NCBI GenBank assembly: GCA_947499725.1
Contig: CANMPK010000002.1
Coordinates: 372,001 to 436,000, forward strand
Length of the DNA stretch: 64,000 nt
Direction of reading: 5' to 3'
From: an uncultured Paracoccaceae bacterium
Lineage (GTDB): Bacteria > Pseudomonadota > Alphaproteobacteria > Rhodobacterales > Rhodobacteraceae
Each line of letters starts with the position of its first letter. Within the stretch, counting starts at the first letter, position 1. The notes beneath the pieces are model-generated. The model made no database searches. It was not told where the DNA came from and saw only the letters and a list, made by a program, of their open reading frames with translations. Shown here piece by piece: positions 35,247-44,287 of the stretch. The position numbers and the translations under genes are program-made.

Positions 35247-35511
35247 CCTGTGTTCCCCTTTCAATGGCCTAACGCCGTCATGCGGTCGTTACGTTGCCAG
35301 CACACAAAAGCGTCTTTGACGGGCAGATCGAAGGAAAACGCCGAGATTTTGGCCTTTCCATAGGGTTAAATTGCACAAAATTTGAACAATTAAGCAGCTT
35401 TGATTAAAAAGTAGGCGCAAAAAGAAGGCGATTTCTTGCCAATCAGCGGCTCTACATTTGGGTGAACATTGGTTAAAATGCCTAAAAACAGCGAAATCGG
35501 GCAATTTTTGA

Positions 35512-37695
35512 ATGAGTGATTCCAGCAAACGCAGGGCACCATTGGTGGCGGACAAGCGCTATGGCGGAAAGAAAACCTCTGCCAGCAAAGCGAAACCTAA
35601 GCCAAAACCCAAAGCGGCGCCTAAGAAACGTGCGCGCGGTGCGGCGCGCCGTAAGTCCGCTCCTAAGCGTGGCGGTATTTTGGGCTTCTTTCGAAAAGTG
35701 CTGGGTTGGATCATACGTCTCGTTTGGACCATCACTTGGCGTGTGACTGCAGTGATCGCAATGATCATTGGCTTGGCCGTCGCTTATGTGTTTACGACTT
35801 TGCCTGATGTGACGGCACTGCTGGATGGTCGCGCGCAAGGGTCCGTGACTTTGCTAGATCGCAATCGCGCGGTGTTTGCTTGGCGCGGCGATCAGTTCGG
35901 CGGCGCTGTTACGGCTGGATCTGTATCGCCTCATTTGAAAAACGCCGTGCTGGCCACGGAAGACAAGCGGTTCTACCAACACTTCGGTATCAGCCCTCGG
36001 GGCGTTGCCTCTGCTGTGCGCATCAACCTGCGCGAAGGGCGGGGGCCTTTGTCTGGGCACGGGGGCTCTACGATTACGCAGCAAACGGCTAAGCTGCTTT
36101 GCCTTGGCGTCGAATACGACAAAGACATCTGGGAAACGGAAGCCGCTTACGTCGCGGATTGCCGTCGCGGCTCTATCGCGCGCAAAGCGAAAGAAGCGAT
36201 TTATGCGATGGCGATGGAGGCCAAATACTCCAAGGATGAAATCCTATCGATCTATCTGAACCGCGCCTACATGGGCGGTGGTGCCTACGGTGCTGAGGCG
36301 GCTTCTCAGCGGTATTTCGGTAAACCGGCCGCGCAGCTGACACCTGCCGAAGGCGCGATGATCGCTGGGCTTTTGACAGCGCCTTCGCGGTTGGCTCCGA
36401 CCAGCAGCTTGGAACGCTCCCAGGCGCGTGCAGCCACTGTATTACGTCTGATGAATGATCAGGACCTTTTGGATGATGCGCAAACCGCGCATTGGCAACA
36501 AAACCCTGCCGTCTTGTCAGATGCAGCGCAGGCCAAAGCGGGCGGGTATTTCGCGGATTGGGTGATGTCGACGGGGCCGGAGTTCTTTACGAGCAACACC
36601 ACAGAAGATGTGATTATCTCGACGACTTTGGACCAGCGCATTCAAGAATCTGCGGAAGAAGGTTTGAAATGGGTCTTCGAAAACAAAGTCCGCGAAGGGT
36701 CGCAAGCGGAAGCGGCGATTGTGGTTATGTCTGCCGATGGCGCCGTGCGCGCGATGGTGGGTGGGCGTAAAACACAGGTCTCAGGTGCGTTTAACCGTGC
36801 CGTGCAAGCCAAGCGCCAAACGGGCTCTGCCTTTAAGCCATTTGTGTATGCGACGGCTTTGGACTTGGGATACTCCCACATCGATACAGTTCGAGACGAG
36901 CCATACTGCCTGAATATTCCCGGCTCTGGCGAATGGTGCCCGCGCAACTACACCAATAAATATTATGGGGACGTTAGCGTGGAATGGGCGTTGATGAATT
37001 CCCTGAATATTCCTGCGGTCAAAATCTCAGAGTCTGTTGGGCGAGATTATGTGCGCAAAGTCGCAAGCGACTTTGGCATTGCAAGCGATTTGGCGGATGG
37101 TCCTGCGTTGGCGCTCGGCGCATCCGAATCCAGCTTGTTGGAGATGACCGGAGCCTATGCGGGGATCTTGAACGGTGGGTCTTCTGTGACACCGTATGGT
37201 TTGATCGAGCTCCGTTTGCAGGGCGATCAAGAGCCCTTGATGGGCTCTGGCGGCGGTATTGGCGAACGAGTGATTTCCGACGGTGCCGCGCGCGAGCTGA
37301 TCTATATGATGGAGAAGGTGGTCTCAGAAGGGACAGGCGCGCGCGCCCAATTGCCTGGATGGGAAGTTGCCGGCAAAACGGGCACCACAAGTGCGGCGAA
37401 AGATGCTTGGTTTATTGGTTTCACAGCAGACTACGTTGTCGGTGTGTGGATGGGCTATGACAACAATACCCCACTAACTGGCGTCACGGGTGGTGGATTG
37501 CCGGCCGAGATCTGGAAAGAAACCATGTCACGGATCACACAGGGGATGACGCCGCGGCCTTTGCCTGCCTTCACGCCAAAGATCCAGCCAGCGCCTCAGG
37601 CGCCTGCTGCGGCAGCGCCACGACAGCCATCGCGGCAAAACAATCGCGAGAACGTTCTAGAGCAGCTTCTGAAAGGGTTGCTTGGCGTGAACTAA
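35512..37695 (+). CDS. Class A penicillin-binding protein (PBP1 family)
   Basis: A bifunctional peptidoglycan synthase, 727 residues. A basic Lys/Arg/Pro-rich cytoplasmic tail of about 65 residues precedes one membrane helix (VTAVIAMIIGLAVAYVFTT). The GT51 domain shows ATEDKRFYQHFGISPRG, GGSTITQQTAKLL and KDEILSIYLNRAYMGGGAYG. The transpeptidase domain has the SxxK motif GSAFKPFVYA, the SxN motif MNSLNIPAVK and the KTG motif VAGKTGTTSAAKDAWF. A Pro/Ala/Gln-rich tail ends the protein. No accessory C-terminal domain is visible. It is convergent with the OmpA gene. Confidence 0.93.
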   Translation: MSDSSKRRAPLVADKRYGGKKTSASKAKPKPKPKAAPKKRARGAARRKSAPKRGGILGFFRKVLGWIIRLVWTITWRVTAVIAMIIGLAVAYVFTTLPDVTALLDGRAQGSVTLLDRNRAVFAWRGDQFGGAVTAGSVSPHLKNAVLATEDKRFYQHFGISPRGVASAVRINLREGRGPLSGHGGSTITQQTAKLLCLGVEYDKDIWETEAAYVADCRRGSIARKAKEAIYAMAMEAKYSKDEILSIYLNRAYMGGGAYGAEAASQRYFGKPAAQLTPAEGAMIAGLLTAPSRLAPTSSLERSQARAATVLRLMNDQDLLDDAQTAHWQQNPAVLSDAAQAKAGGYFADWVMSTGPEFFTSNTTEDVIISTTLDQRIQESAEEGLKWVFENKVREGSQAEAAIVVMSADGAVRAMVGGRKTQVSGAFNRAVQAKRQTGSAFKPFVYATALDLGYSHIDTVRDEPYCLNIPGSGEWCPRNYTNKYYGDVSVEWALMNSLNIPAVKISESVGRDYVRKVASDFGIASDLADGPALALGASESSLLEMTGAYAGILNGGSSVTPYGLIELRLQGDQEPLMGSGGGIGERVISDGAARELIYMMEKVVSEGTGARAQLPGWEVAGKTGTTSAAKDAWFIGFTADYVVGVWMGYDNNTPLTGVTGGGLPAEIWKETMSRITQGMTPRPLPAFTPKIQPAPQAPAAAAPRQPSRQNNRENVLEQLLKGLLGVN

Positions 37696-37699
37696 GGAA

Positions 37700-38650
37700 T
37701 TAGGGCGCGCGCAAAACGGCTTCGACACGCCGGTTTGCTGTGCGCCCGTCCTCTGTTTCGTTAGACGCGATTGGGGCGAGGTAGCCAACACCCTGCGCCG
37801 AGACCTGCTTGGAGGGCACCCCATGTGTGTCAATCAAATCGCGCAAAACCGATTGTGCTCTGCGTTCTGACAAAGCTTGGTTGCCCTCAAGGCTGCCCAC
37901 ATTATCAGTATGACCCACCAAAGTAATCGTGGCGTCTGGCTGCACGCGCAGATAGTCCGCCAGCGTTTTAAGAGACGTATATTCACCCGCCGCGAGGTTG
38001 GCGGAGCCTGTTTCAAATGCAAGATCTGACAAGATAACATGCCCTGCGACTTCTAAAGACTTAATGAGATCGGAAGGTGCAAGTGTGCCTTCAAAACCCT
38101 GCGGTGTGATGACGACGTTCGCATCTGGTTTAGCAAAATCAGCTGTGGCAGCGCCTTCGGGGCGCACAACGATCAGCTGAACCAGGCCAGCGACATCGGT
38201 TTTGCTCACTAAAGCGCCAACGGCCTCAAACCCTGTACTGGAATCCTTGAGCGCGGCGATAAAGCGGAAGTCGGACAGATCAACGAACATATCCGGCGCG
38301 GGCATAACTTCTGTGGCGAAGCGAAAATCAAAGCCACCACAATTGCTGGTGGTGCAATCCAGCAAAATGGCAAAGCCCTCGTCTTGAAGCTGCTCTCTGA
38401 TGGGATTGATCAGCTGGGCCGTATCCGTTCTCTGCCCTGCCAAAGTCCAGACTTGCCGCGAAACGTGGCCTGTGATCTGACGAGTGGACAGGTAGTTTTC
38501 GTCATAAGGCGCATCTGGCAAAGCATAGCTTCCGGATTCAGATGCGTCGCTATAGGTCAGCGTACTATCAAACGGCAGTGCCAACTCCAAAGCGTCTGAT
38601 GCCACAGGCAGCGCAAGAGCGAAGGTCAATGCAGGCAGGCTGAGTTTCAC
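37700..38650 (-). CDS. OmpA family protein
   Basis: A 316-residue exported protein, signal peptide LSLPALTFALALPVASDA, a middle region of unknown fold, and a C-terminal OmpA-like peptidoglycan-binding domain (LSDLAFETGSANL, TITLVGHTDNVGSLEGNQAL, LSERRAQSVLRDL, TANRRVEAVL). The domain keeps the Asp and Arg that bind diaminopimelate. The GTG at 38650 is chosen because it starts the signal peptide. Its stop is four bases from the convergent PBP stop. Confidence 0.88.
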   Translation of the reverse strand: MKLSLPALTFALALPVASDALELALPFDSTLTYSDASESGSYALPDAPYDENYLSTRQITGHVSRQVWTLAGQRTDTAQLINPIREQLQDEGFAILLDCTTSNCGGFDFRFATEVMPAPDMFVDLSDFRFIAALKDSSTGFEAVGALVSKTDVAGLVQLIVVRPEGAATADFAKPDANVVITPQGFEGTLAPSDLIKSLEVAGHVILSDLAFETGSANLAAGEYTSLKTLADYLRVQPDATITLVGHTDNVGSLEGNQALSERRAQSVLRDLIDTHGVPSKQVSAQGVGYLAPIASNETEDGRTANRRVEAVLRAP

Positions 38651-38779
38651 GAGGGTCGTTACTTTTCTGATCGGTTGGCGTTGGAGCGGGTTACGCAGAG
38701 TATCTAAGAAGCGTGCTGCGATAGCAATGTATCTTGCCGTATGAGTGGCAGGGATTTGCCGGCGTTCTGGTAACACGCG

Positions 38780-39505
38780 TTACTGCGGCTGCAAGCGATA
38801 ATGGTAGCGGCCCGCCTTTTCGAAGCCCAACTGATCGTAAAGTGCATTGGCGGATTGATTGTCCTGCGTGCACAGAACAGCGACGTGGCTGGCCTTTTGC
38901 TCTAAAGCCCAAAAGGCGCATTGGCGCATGATCCAAGTGGCGAGCCCGTTGCGGCGAAATTCTGGTGCGACTTCCAAAGCGTGCAGCATTGCAATGCTTT
39001 GATCCACTGCCGCATAGGCAGCCCCAGCGGGCTTGTCCTTAAGCCGGCTGATGAACCGTGTTTTATGTAGGGTACACCGCTCCATAACGGCCCGACGTGA
39101 GGCGTTGACGCCGCCGGCCTCCCAAATTTCATTCAGCACCTGCAAGGATTCTGCACATGGGATCGCGCTTGTCAGCGGTGGGCGATCGGTCGCGATATCG
39201 CTGGCCTTGGCGACATAAACATTAACTGCATCGATTTTGGCGTAACCTTTGTGGGCCAGCATCTCATCCAGTGCTTCTTCCCCATGTCGGATCTGGAACA
39301 GTGGGCTTTGTCCGATGTCCCGCATCGCGGTTTCAGCATGCGCCAGATCGATTTGATCCATGGGGCCATTCAAGGTTGCCGCCGAAACGCGCTTTCCGCC
39401 GCCAGCGCCATCACGCAGGGTGAACCCCGCTACCTCTTGCAACGCGCGCGCTGGCCAAGTGGTTTCTGCCACTTGGTAAAGCGTTTCTAGGCTTGGTAAG
39501 CTCAT
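38780..39505 (-). CDS. GNAT family acetyltransferase, 241 residues
   Basis: A two-part acetyltransferase. The C-terminal half has a full GNAT signature: AMLHALEVAPEFRRNGLATW, the acetyl-CoA site, followed by the beta-bulge region AVLCTQDNQSANALYDQLGF. The N-terminal half may be a degenerate second GNAT fold. The substrate is unknown. It overlaps the preceding cinA-type gene by ATGA, so the two are co-translated. Confidence 0.85.
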   Translation of the reverse strand: MSLPSLETLYQVAETTWPARALQEVAGFTLRDGAGGGKRVSAATLNGPMDQIDLAHAETAMRDIGQSPLFQIRHGEEALDEMLAHKGYAKIDAVNVYVAKASDIATDRPPLTSAIPCAESLQVLNEIWEAGGVNASRRAVMERCTLHKTRFISRLKDKPAGAAYAAVDQSIAMLHALEVAPEFRRNGLATWIMRQCAFWALEQKASHVAVLCTQDNQSANALYDQLGFEKAGRYHYRLQPQ

Positions 39506-40221
39506 GCGAACAATTCTGCCAATTTGCCCATCGCCTCATCCAACATGGCTTCATCAATACCGCGCATAACAATATTCGCGCCATGTTTGCCTTTGTCTTG
39601 AAACGGATAAGACCCAATCGACAGCTCTGGGTAGTCTTGGGCCAATTGGCCAAGTGGCCCTGCGATATCCCCTTCACCACGTTCGATGCGCTGCGAACGA
39701 GAGATCAGCGGCGCGCCCCCTGTCAGGGTTGGTAAAACGCTGGCAACCATGGCGGTGAACACGCTTGGTACACCTGCCATAACATGCACGTTCTGCAGGG
39801 TGAATCCGGGTGCGACAGACACAGGGTTGTCGATCAGCTCTGCCCCATCAGGAATGCGTGCCATGCGCAGGCGGGCTTCGTTTAATTCCTTACCTGTGCG
39901 GGCATAGTGATCGGCCAGCAATTGCCGCGCATCGTCGCGCACATCGATGGCCTCGTCAAAGGCTTCGGCGATGCAATCGGCTGTGATGTCATCATGGGTT
40001 GGGCCAATGCCGCCGCTTGTAAAGACGTGGTCGTAAGAGCCAGACAGGGCCTTCACCGCATCCACAATCGCAGGAGCTTCATCGCTGACCATGCGGACCT
40101 CTTTCAGGTCGATTCCCTGCGCAGTCAGTTCATTGGCAAGGTGGTGCATGTTCGCGTCGCGTGTGCGGCCTGACAGGATTTCATCACCAATCACAAGCAT
40201 GGCGGCGGTGGGGTTTGGCAT
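39502..40221 (-). CDS. CinA-type molybdopterin-binding domain protein
   Basis: A 239-residue protein equal to the N-terminal MoCF/CinA domain only, lacking the C-terminal nicotinamide-nucleotide amidase domain. Motifs: AMLVIGDEILSGRTRDANMH at the start, VFTSGGIGPTHDDITADCIA in the middle, and NVHVMAGVPSVF near the end. The MoCF domain in CinA hydrolyses ADP-ribose or binds related nucleotides. The ATG at 40221 is chosen by family fit. It is followed by a coupled GNAT gene. Confidence 0.88.
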   Translation of the reverse strand: MPNPTAAMLVIGDEILSGRTRDANMHHLANELTAQGIDLKEVRMVSDEAPAIVDAVKALSGSYDHVFTSGGIGPTHDDITADCIAEAFDEAIDVRDDARQLLADHYARTGKELNEARLRMARIPDGAELIDNPVSVAPGFTLQNVHVMAGVPSVFTAMVASVLPTLTGGAPLISRSQRIERGEGDIAGPLGQLAQDYPELSIGSYPFQDKGKHGANIVMRGIDEAMLDEAMGKLAELFA

Positions 40222-40328
40222 AGTGTTCTCCGGCTGTTGCCCGCAAAATAGCCTGCACAGGCGGCGCGGCAAGATCAAAGCGCCGTCACGCGCTAGGAAA
40301 AGTGCCTTGGCTGCGTTAGGCAAGGGCT

Positions 40329-41033
40329 ATGAAGTTCACTACGCCCTTGATCCCCGCCACGCTTTTGCGCCGTTACAAACGCTTTCTGGCGGATGCCCGT
40401 TTGGAAGACGGCACAGAGATCACCGCCCATTGCGCCAATCCCGGCTCTATGATGGGGCTAAAGGACGAAGGCTTGCGTATTTGGCTGGAGCCAAACGATG
40501 ACCCTAAGAAAAAGCTGAAATACGGCTGGCGCTTGGTGGAACATGACGGCGGGCATTTCACCGGCGTGGATACCTCGGTACCCAACCGCGCGTTAAAGCA
40601 GGCGTTGCTGGCCAAAGACCTGCCAGAGCTTGCGGATTACGAGACCGTGCGATCTGAAGTGAAATACGGCACCAACAGTCGTATTGATTTTCTGCTGAGT
40701 GATCAGGCCAAGCCTGATTTATATGTAGAGGTCAAAAGCGTCACCTTGATGCGAGAGGTTGGCAAAGCCGAGTTCCCCGACAGTGTGACCGCGCGCGGCA
40801 CAAAGCATTTACAGGAATTGACCGAGATGGTCGCGCAGGGGCATGATGCGATGATGCTGTATTTGGTGCAGCGCACAGACGCAGATCACGTGACCTTGGC
40901 CGACGATATCGACCCAACCTATGCCGCTGCTTTTGATGCTGCCCGCGCCGCAGGCGTGCAGGTGTTGGCCTATGATTGCCAGATTTCTCCGCAACAGATC
41001 ACGATCGGGCGCGCTTTGCCATTTGTGCGCTAA
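40329..41033 (+). CDS. sfsA: Sugar fermentation stimulation protein homolog SfsA
   Basis: A 234-residue SfsA family protein with an OB-like N-terminal part (LLRRYKRFLADARLEDGTEI) and a nuclease-like C-terminal part: ITAHCANPGSMMGL, SRIDFLLSDQAKPDLYVEVK with the Asp and Glu-x-Lys pattern, and FPDSVTARGTKHLQEL. The C-terminal half resembles PD-(D/E)xK nucleases. The cellular role is still uncertain. Divergent from the cinA-type gene. Confidence 0.94.
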   Translation: MKFTTPLIPATLLRRYKRFLADARLEDGTEITAHCANPGSMMGLKDEGLRIWLEPNDDPKKKLKYGWRLVEHDGGHFTGVDTSVPNRALKQALLAKDLPELADYETVRSEVKYGTNSRIDFLLSDQAKPDLYVEVKSVTLMREVGKAEFPDSVTARGTKHLQELTEMVAQGHDAMMLYLVQRTDADHVTLADDIDPTYAAAFDAARAAGVQVLAYDCQISPQQITIGRALPFVR

Positions 41034-41101
41034 GCCCCTCTGGCTCTTTTGCGCAAACCGCCCTAAGTAGGGGGTGTATTTGAGAAGACGGAGCCCCCTT
41101 C

Positions 41102-41908
41102 ATGATTGGCAAAGCTGGCCAGACCCGCGACGGGATCAGAATTCACCAAGAGGTCGACTTTGCAGGCATGCATGCCGCAGGTGCTGTGACCGCGCGTATT
41201 CTGGATGAGATCGCCGAGCATGTTTTCCCAGGCCAAACCACCGGCGAGATCGACCGCATCATCACCGAAAAGGTCGAAGAAGCAGGCGCGAAATCAGCAA
41301 CGATTGGCTACAAGGGCTATCAACACGCCAGCTGTATTTCTGTGAACCACGTGGTCTGTCACGGCATCCCCGGCGACAAGCGCCTGAAGGATGGCGACAT
41401 TCTGAACATCGATGTGACCACCATCGTGGATGGCTGGTTCGGCGATTCCAGCCGCATGTATGTGGCGGGCAAGATGAACCGCAAAGCAGAGCGTCTGGTG
41501 CAGGTTACCCATGATGCGCTGATGAAGGGCATCGAGGCTGTGAAGCCGGGCAATACCTTTGGCGACATTGGCCATGCAATCCAAACCTACGCCGAAGGCC
41601 ACCGCATGAGCATCGTGCGTGACTTCTGTGGCCACGGTCTTGGTCAGGTCTTCCACGCGCCGCCGAATGTTCTGCACTACGGTCGTCCGGGCACTGGCCC
41701 AATGTTGGAAGAAGGCATGTTTTTCACGATTGAGCCGATGGTGAACCTAGGTCGCCCAGAAACCAAAGTTCTGGCGGATGATTGGACGGCTGTGACACGC
41801 GACAAATCTTTGTCCGCGCAGTTTGAACATTCTATCGGCGTGACAGCGGATGGGTTTGATATTTTCACCCTCTCGCCAACCGGTAAGTTCCACCCGACCT
41901 ACGAATAA
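41102..41908 (+). CDS. map: Methionine aminopeptidase
   Basis: Removes the initiator methionine from new proteins; type I, 268 residues. The five metal ligands are visible in DILNIDVTTIVDGWFGDSSR (two Asp), CGHGLGQVFH (His), FFTIEPMV (Glu) and SAQFEHSIGVT (Glu). ASCISVNHVVCHGIPG provides the substrate His. The gene follows sfsA by 68 bases and is convergent with rsmD. Confidence 0.96.
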   Translation: MIGKAGQTRDGIRIHQEVDFAGMHAAGAVTARILDEIAEHVFPGQTTGEIDRIITEKVEEAGAKSATIGYKGYQHASCISVNHVVCHGIPGDKRLKDGDILNIDVTTIVDGWFGDSSRMYVAGKMNRKAERLVQVTHDALMKGIEAVKPGNTFGDIGHAIQTYAEGHRMSIVRDFCGHGLGQVFHAPPNVLHYGRPGTGPMLEEGMFFTIEPMVNLGRPETKVLADDWTAVTRDKSLSAQFEHSIGVTADGFDIFTLSPTGKFHPTYE

Positions 41909-41911
41909 GCC

Positions 41912-42478
41912 TTAGCCTTCGAGAGGCTCCATAAAGGTTACATGGGTGTCGCCGTATTTGCGGCTATCCAACGCTTCAAACCCCTCTGGCGCAAGCTGGG
42001 GGGTGTTTTCTTCAAAGACAATCAACGCTTCTGGCGCGATCCAGCCGCCTTCTTTAGCAGCTTGCAGGGCCTTTAAGCCCATGCCTTTGCCATAAGGCGG
42101 GTCCAGAAAGATCAGATCATAAGGCGCGTCGGTATTTGCAGGCAGGCGCGTGGCATCGCGGGAGATCACCTGTGTGTTGCCCTTGCTGCGGGTCAGCTGG
42201 ATGTTCTGCTTGATCAGGCTCAGCGACTTGCGCCCATCATCCACAAAACACACATGATCCGCACCACGCGACAGGGCCTCTAGCCCCAAAGCGCCAGTTC
42301 CGGCGAAAAGATCCAGCACGCGGGCGCCCGTGATGGGATCACCGTATTTCCCGCCCATCAAAACGTTAAACAGGCTTTCGCGCACGCGGTCGGTGGTCGG
42401 GCGCAGATGCGCGCCCGCGTCGCCTTTGCCAACCGCAGCCAAAGCGATGCCGCGAAAAGAGCCTGCGATGATCCTCAT
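41912..42478 (-). CDS. rsmD: 16S rRNA (guanine(966)-N(2))-methyltransferase
   Basis: A SAM-dependent methyltransferase, 188 residues. MRIIAGSFRGIALA at the N terminus, VLDLFAGTGALGLEALSRGA (SAM binding) and the amino-methyltransferase motif IFLDPPYGKGM identify RsmD. It modifies a helix 31 guanine in the 30S subunit. It overlaps the upstream FAD reductase gene by 4 bases. Confidence 0.95.
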   Translation of the reverse strand: MRIIAGSFRGIALAAVGKGDAGAHLRPTTDRVRESLFNVLMGGKYGDPITGARVLDLFAGTGALGLEALSRGADHVCFVDDGRKSLSLIKQNIQLTRSKGNTQVISRDATRLPANTDAPYDLIFLDPPYGKGMGLKALQAAKEGGWIAPEALIVFEENTPQLAPEGFEALDSRKYGDTHVTFMEPLEG

Positions 42479-43680
42479 GCTTTCAACAGCGCCTTCATGT
42501 CTGTGTCCGGGTTTGCAATGGCGGCGGCATCAGGAGACTTCCCAGCTTCGATCAACCGTTTCGCAATCATGTAATCGCGCGGCGCATTCATGGCGTCCAC
42601 GGCGAGCAAAGTGTCATCGGCGTAATACCAGAAAGACACGCCGCCTTGGCCCAGATCGCGGGTGACCACGCGGGTGTAGCCGGTGTTCAGCCCCGCGATT
42701 TGCAGTTTCACGTCATACTGATCAGACCAGAACCATGGTTTGGCAACGTAGTCTTTGCCCGCACCCATGATGTTCTGCGCAACCACCTCGGCCTGATCAA
42801 TGGCATTGGGAACGCTTTCCAAACGGATGCGTTCGCCTTTGAACGGGAAGGATGCGCAATCGCCCGCAGACCACACATCTGGCAGACTGGTGCGCCCTTG
42901 GGCGTCGGTCTTGATGCCATTGTCGATCTCTGCGCCTGCTGTTTCGGCCAAGGCCGCGCCTGGGGTGATGCCCACGCCGACAATCACAAAATCAACCTCC
43001 AGCTCGCGCCCGTCGCTTAGGCGGGCAGAAGACACGCGGCCCTCGCCTTGCAGGCTGTCCAAACCCGTGCCTTCGATAATCTCTACACCGTTCTGGCTGT
43101 GCAGATCACGGAAAAAATCGGAAGTCTCTGGCGCTGCAACACGTTGCAGGATGCGATCGGCCATTTCGACCAAGGTGACCTTCAGCCCCTTCTTGGCAGC
43201 AACCGCAGCGGCCTCGAGCCCGATGTAGCCTCCGCCCACGATCAAGACAGATTTGCCCTGCACAAATTCTGGCGCCATTGCATCCACATCTAGCAGATCG
43301 CGAACGGTATAGACACCTTCTAGCGCGCCCCCAATCGCAGCAGGCAAGCGGCGCGGCGCAGAGCCGGTGGTTAGCACAAGGTGATCATAGCTTAGGGTTT
43401 CATCCGCCAAAGCAACGGTTTTGGCAGCCGGATCAATCGCCGTCACAACCTCGCCCAAACGCAGGGTGATGTTGTTATCGCTGTAAAAACTCTCGGGCCG
43501 CAGGAACAGGCGTTCCAGCGCCATATCGCCAAGCAAATAAGCTTTGGACAAAGGCGGACGCTGATACGGCAGGGCGGTTTCCGCACCGATCATGGTGATC
43601 TCTCCTTCAAACCCGCTGTTGCGTAGTTTGGCGACACAGGCCGCGCCTGCTTGTCCGGCTCCGATCACAATGACATGCAC
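42475..43680 (-). CDS. FAD-dependent ferredoxin/rubredoxin reductase-type oxidoreductase
   Basis: A 401-residue FAD/NAD(P)H reductase of the ferredoxin reductase class. Two Rossmann motifs: VIVIGAGQAGAACVAKLRNS at the start for FAD and VLIVGGGYIGLEAAAVAAKK at about residue 148 for NAD(P)H; WSAGDCASF is the second FAD motif. ALPYQRPPLSKAYL is typical of putidaredoxin-reductase-like proteins. The GTG at 43680 has AAGGGA seven bases upstream and is preferred over the much longer open frame. Its electron acceptor is not encoded nearby. It is divergent from a peroxiredoxin gene. Confidence 0.9.
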   Translation of the reverse strand: MHVIVIGAGQAGAACVAKLRNSGFEGEITMIGAETALPYQRPPLSKAYLLGDMALERLFLRPESFYSDNNITLRLGEVVTAIDPAAKTVALADETLSYDHLVLTTGSAPRRLPAAIGGALEGVYTVRDLLDVDAMAPEFVQGKSVLIVGGGYIGLEAAAVAAKKGLKVTLVEMADRILQRVAAPETSDFFRDLHSQNGVEIIEGTGLDSLQGEGRVSSARLSDGRELEVDFVIVGVGITPGAALAETAGAEIDNGIKTDAQGRTSLPDVWSAGDCASFPFKGERIRLESVPNAIDQAEVVAQNIMGAGKDYVAKPWFWSDQYDVKLQIAGLNTGYTRVVTRDLGQGGVSFWYYADDTLLAVDAMNAPRDYMIAKRLIEAGKSPDAAAIANPDTDMKALLKA

Positions 43681-43765
43681 GGTAAATCCCTTTCGAAAAT
43701 GCTTTGTCTTATCTCTTCTGGACCCTATATCGGCTGTAACGGAAAACGCAAACAAGGAGGCTATT

Positions 43766-44254
43766 ATGCCAATCCAAGTCGGAGACACCCTGCCAAACGC
43801 GACCCTATCCCGTATGGGCGAGAACGGTCCTGAAACTGTTGAGCTGTCCAGCCTGACCACAGACCGCAAAGTTGTTCTGTTTGGCCTGCCAGGTGCGTTC
43901 ACGGGAACCTGTTCCACAGCGCACGTGCCAAGCTTTCTGCGCAACGCAGAGGCGCTGAAGGCCAAAGGCGTGGACGATATCATCTGCGTGTCTGTAAACG
44001 ATCCGTTTGTGATGTCTGCATGGGACAAAGACACAGGCGCGGCTGACGGCGGCCTGACTTTCTTGGCAGACCCAGAAAGCACCTTCACCAAAGCGGTTGA
44101 TTTGGCGTTTAGCGTGCCAGCGATCGGCTTCCACGACCGTTCCAAGCGCTATGCGTTGCTGGCGGAAAATGGCGTCGTAAAAGCGGTCAATATCGACGAA
44201 GAAGCGGGCGTATGTAACGTTTCTTCCGGCGAGACCATGCTGGACGCGCTGTAA
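43766..44254 (+). CDS. Peroxiredoxin, Prx5 type
   Basis: A 162-residue thiol peroxidase reducing organic hydroperoxides. The peroxidatic Cys49 lies in GLPGAFTGTCSTAHVPSF, a slight variant of PGAFTPTCS. A possible resolving Cys150 is in AGVCNVSSG. AAGGAGG precedes the ATG. It is divergent from the FAD reductase across 85 bases. Confidence 0.93.
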   Translation: MPIQVGDTLPNATLSRMGENGPETVELSSLTTDRKVVLFGLPGAFTGTCSTAHVPSFLRNAEALKAKGVDDIICVSVNDPFVMSAWDKDTGAADGGLTFLADPESTFTKAVDLAFSVPAIGFHDRSKRYALLAENGVVKAVNIDEEAGVCNVSSGETMLDAL

Positions 44255-44287
44255 GAATTTTCTGGCGATCCGCTTAGCGGCGGATCG

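Noticed and set aside
35247-35511. Possible sigma-54/NtrC promoter upstream of glnK
   Set aside because: The region is AT-rich, but no TGGCAC-N5-TTGC or TGCAC-N-GTGCA pattern could be supported.
43681-44254. Longer peroxiredoxin start at 43592 overlapping the FAD reductase
   Set aside because: The extra residues are antisense to the reductase N terminus, and AAGGAGG marks the ATG at 43766.
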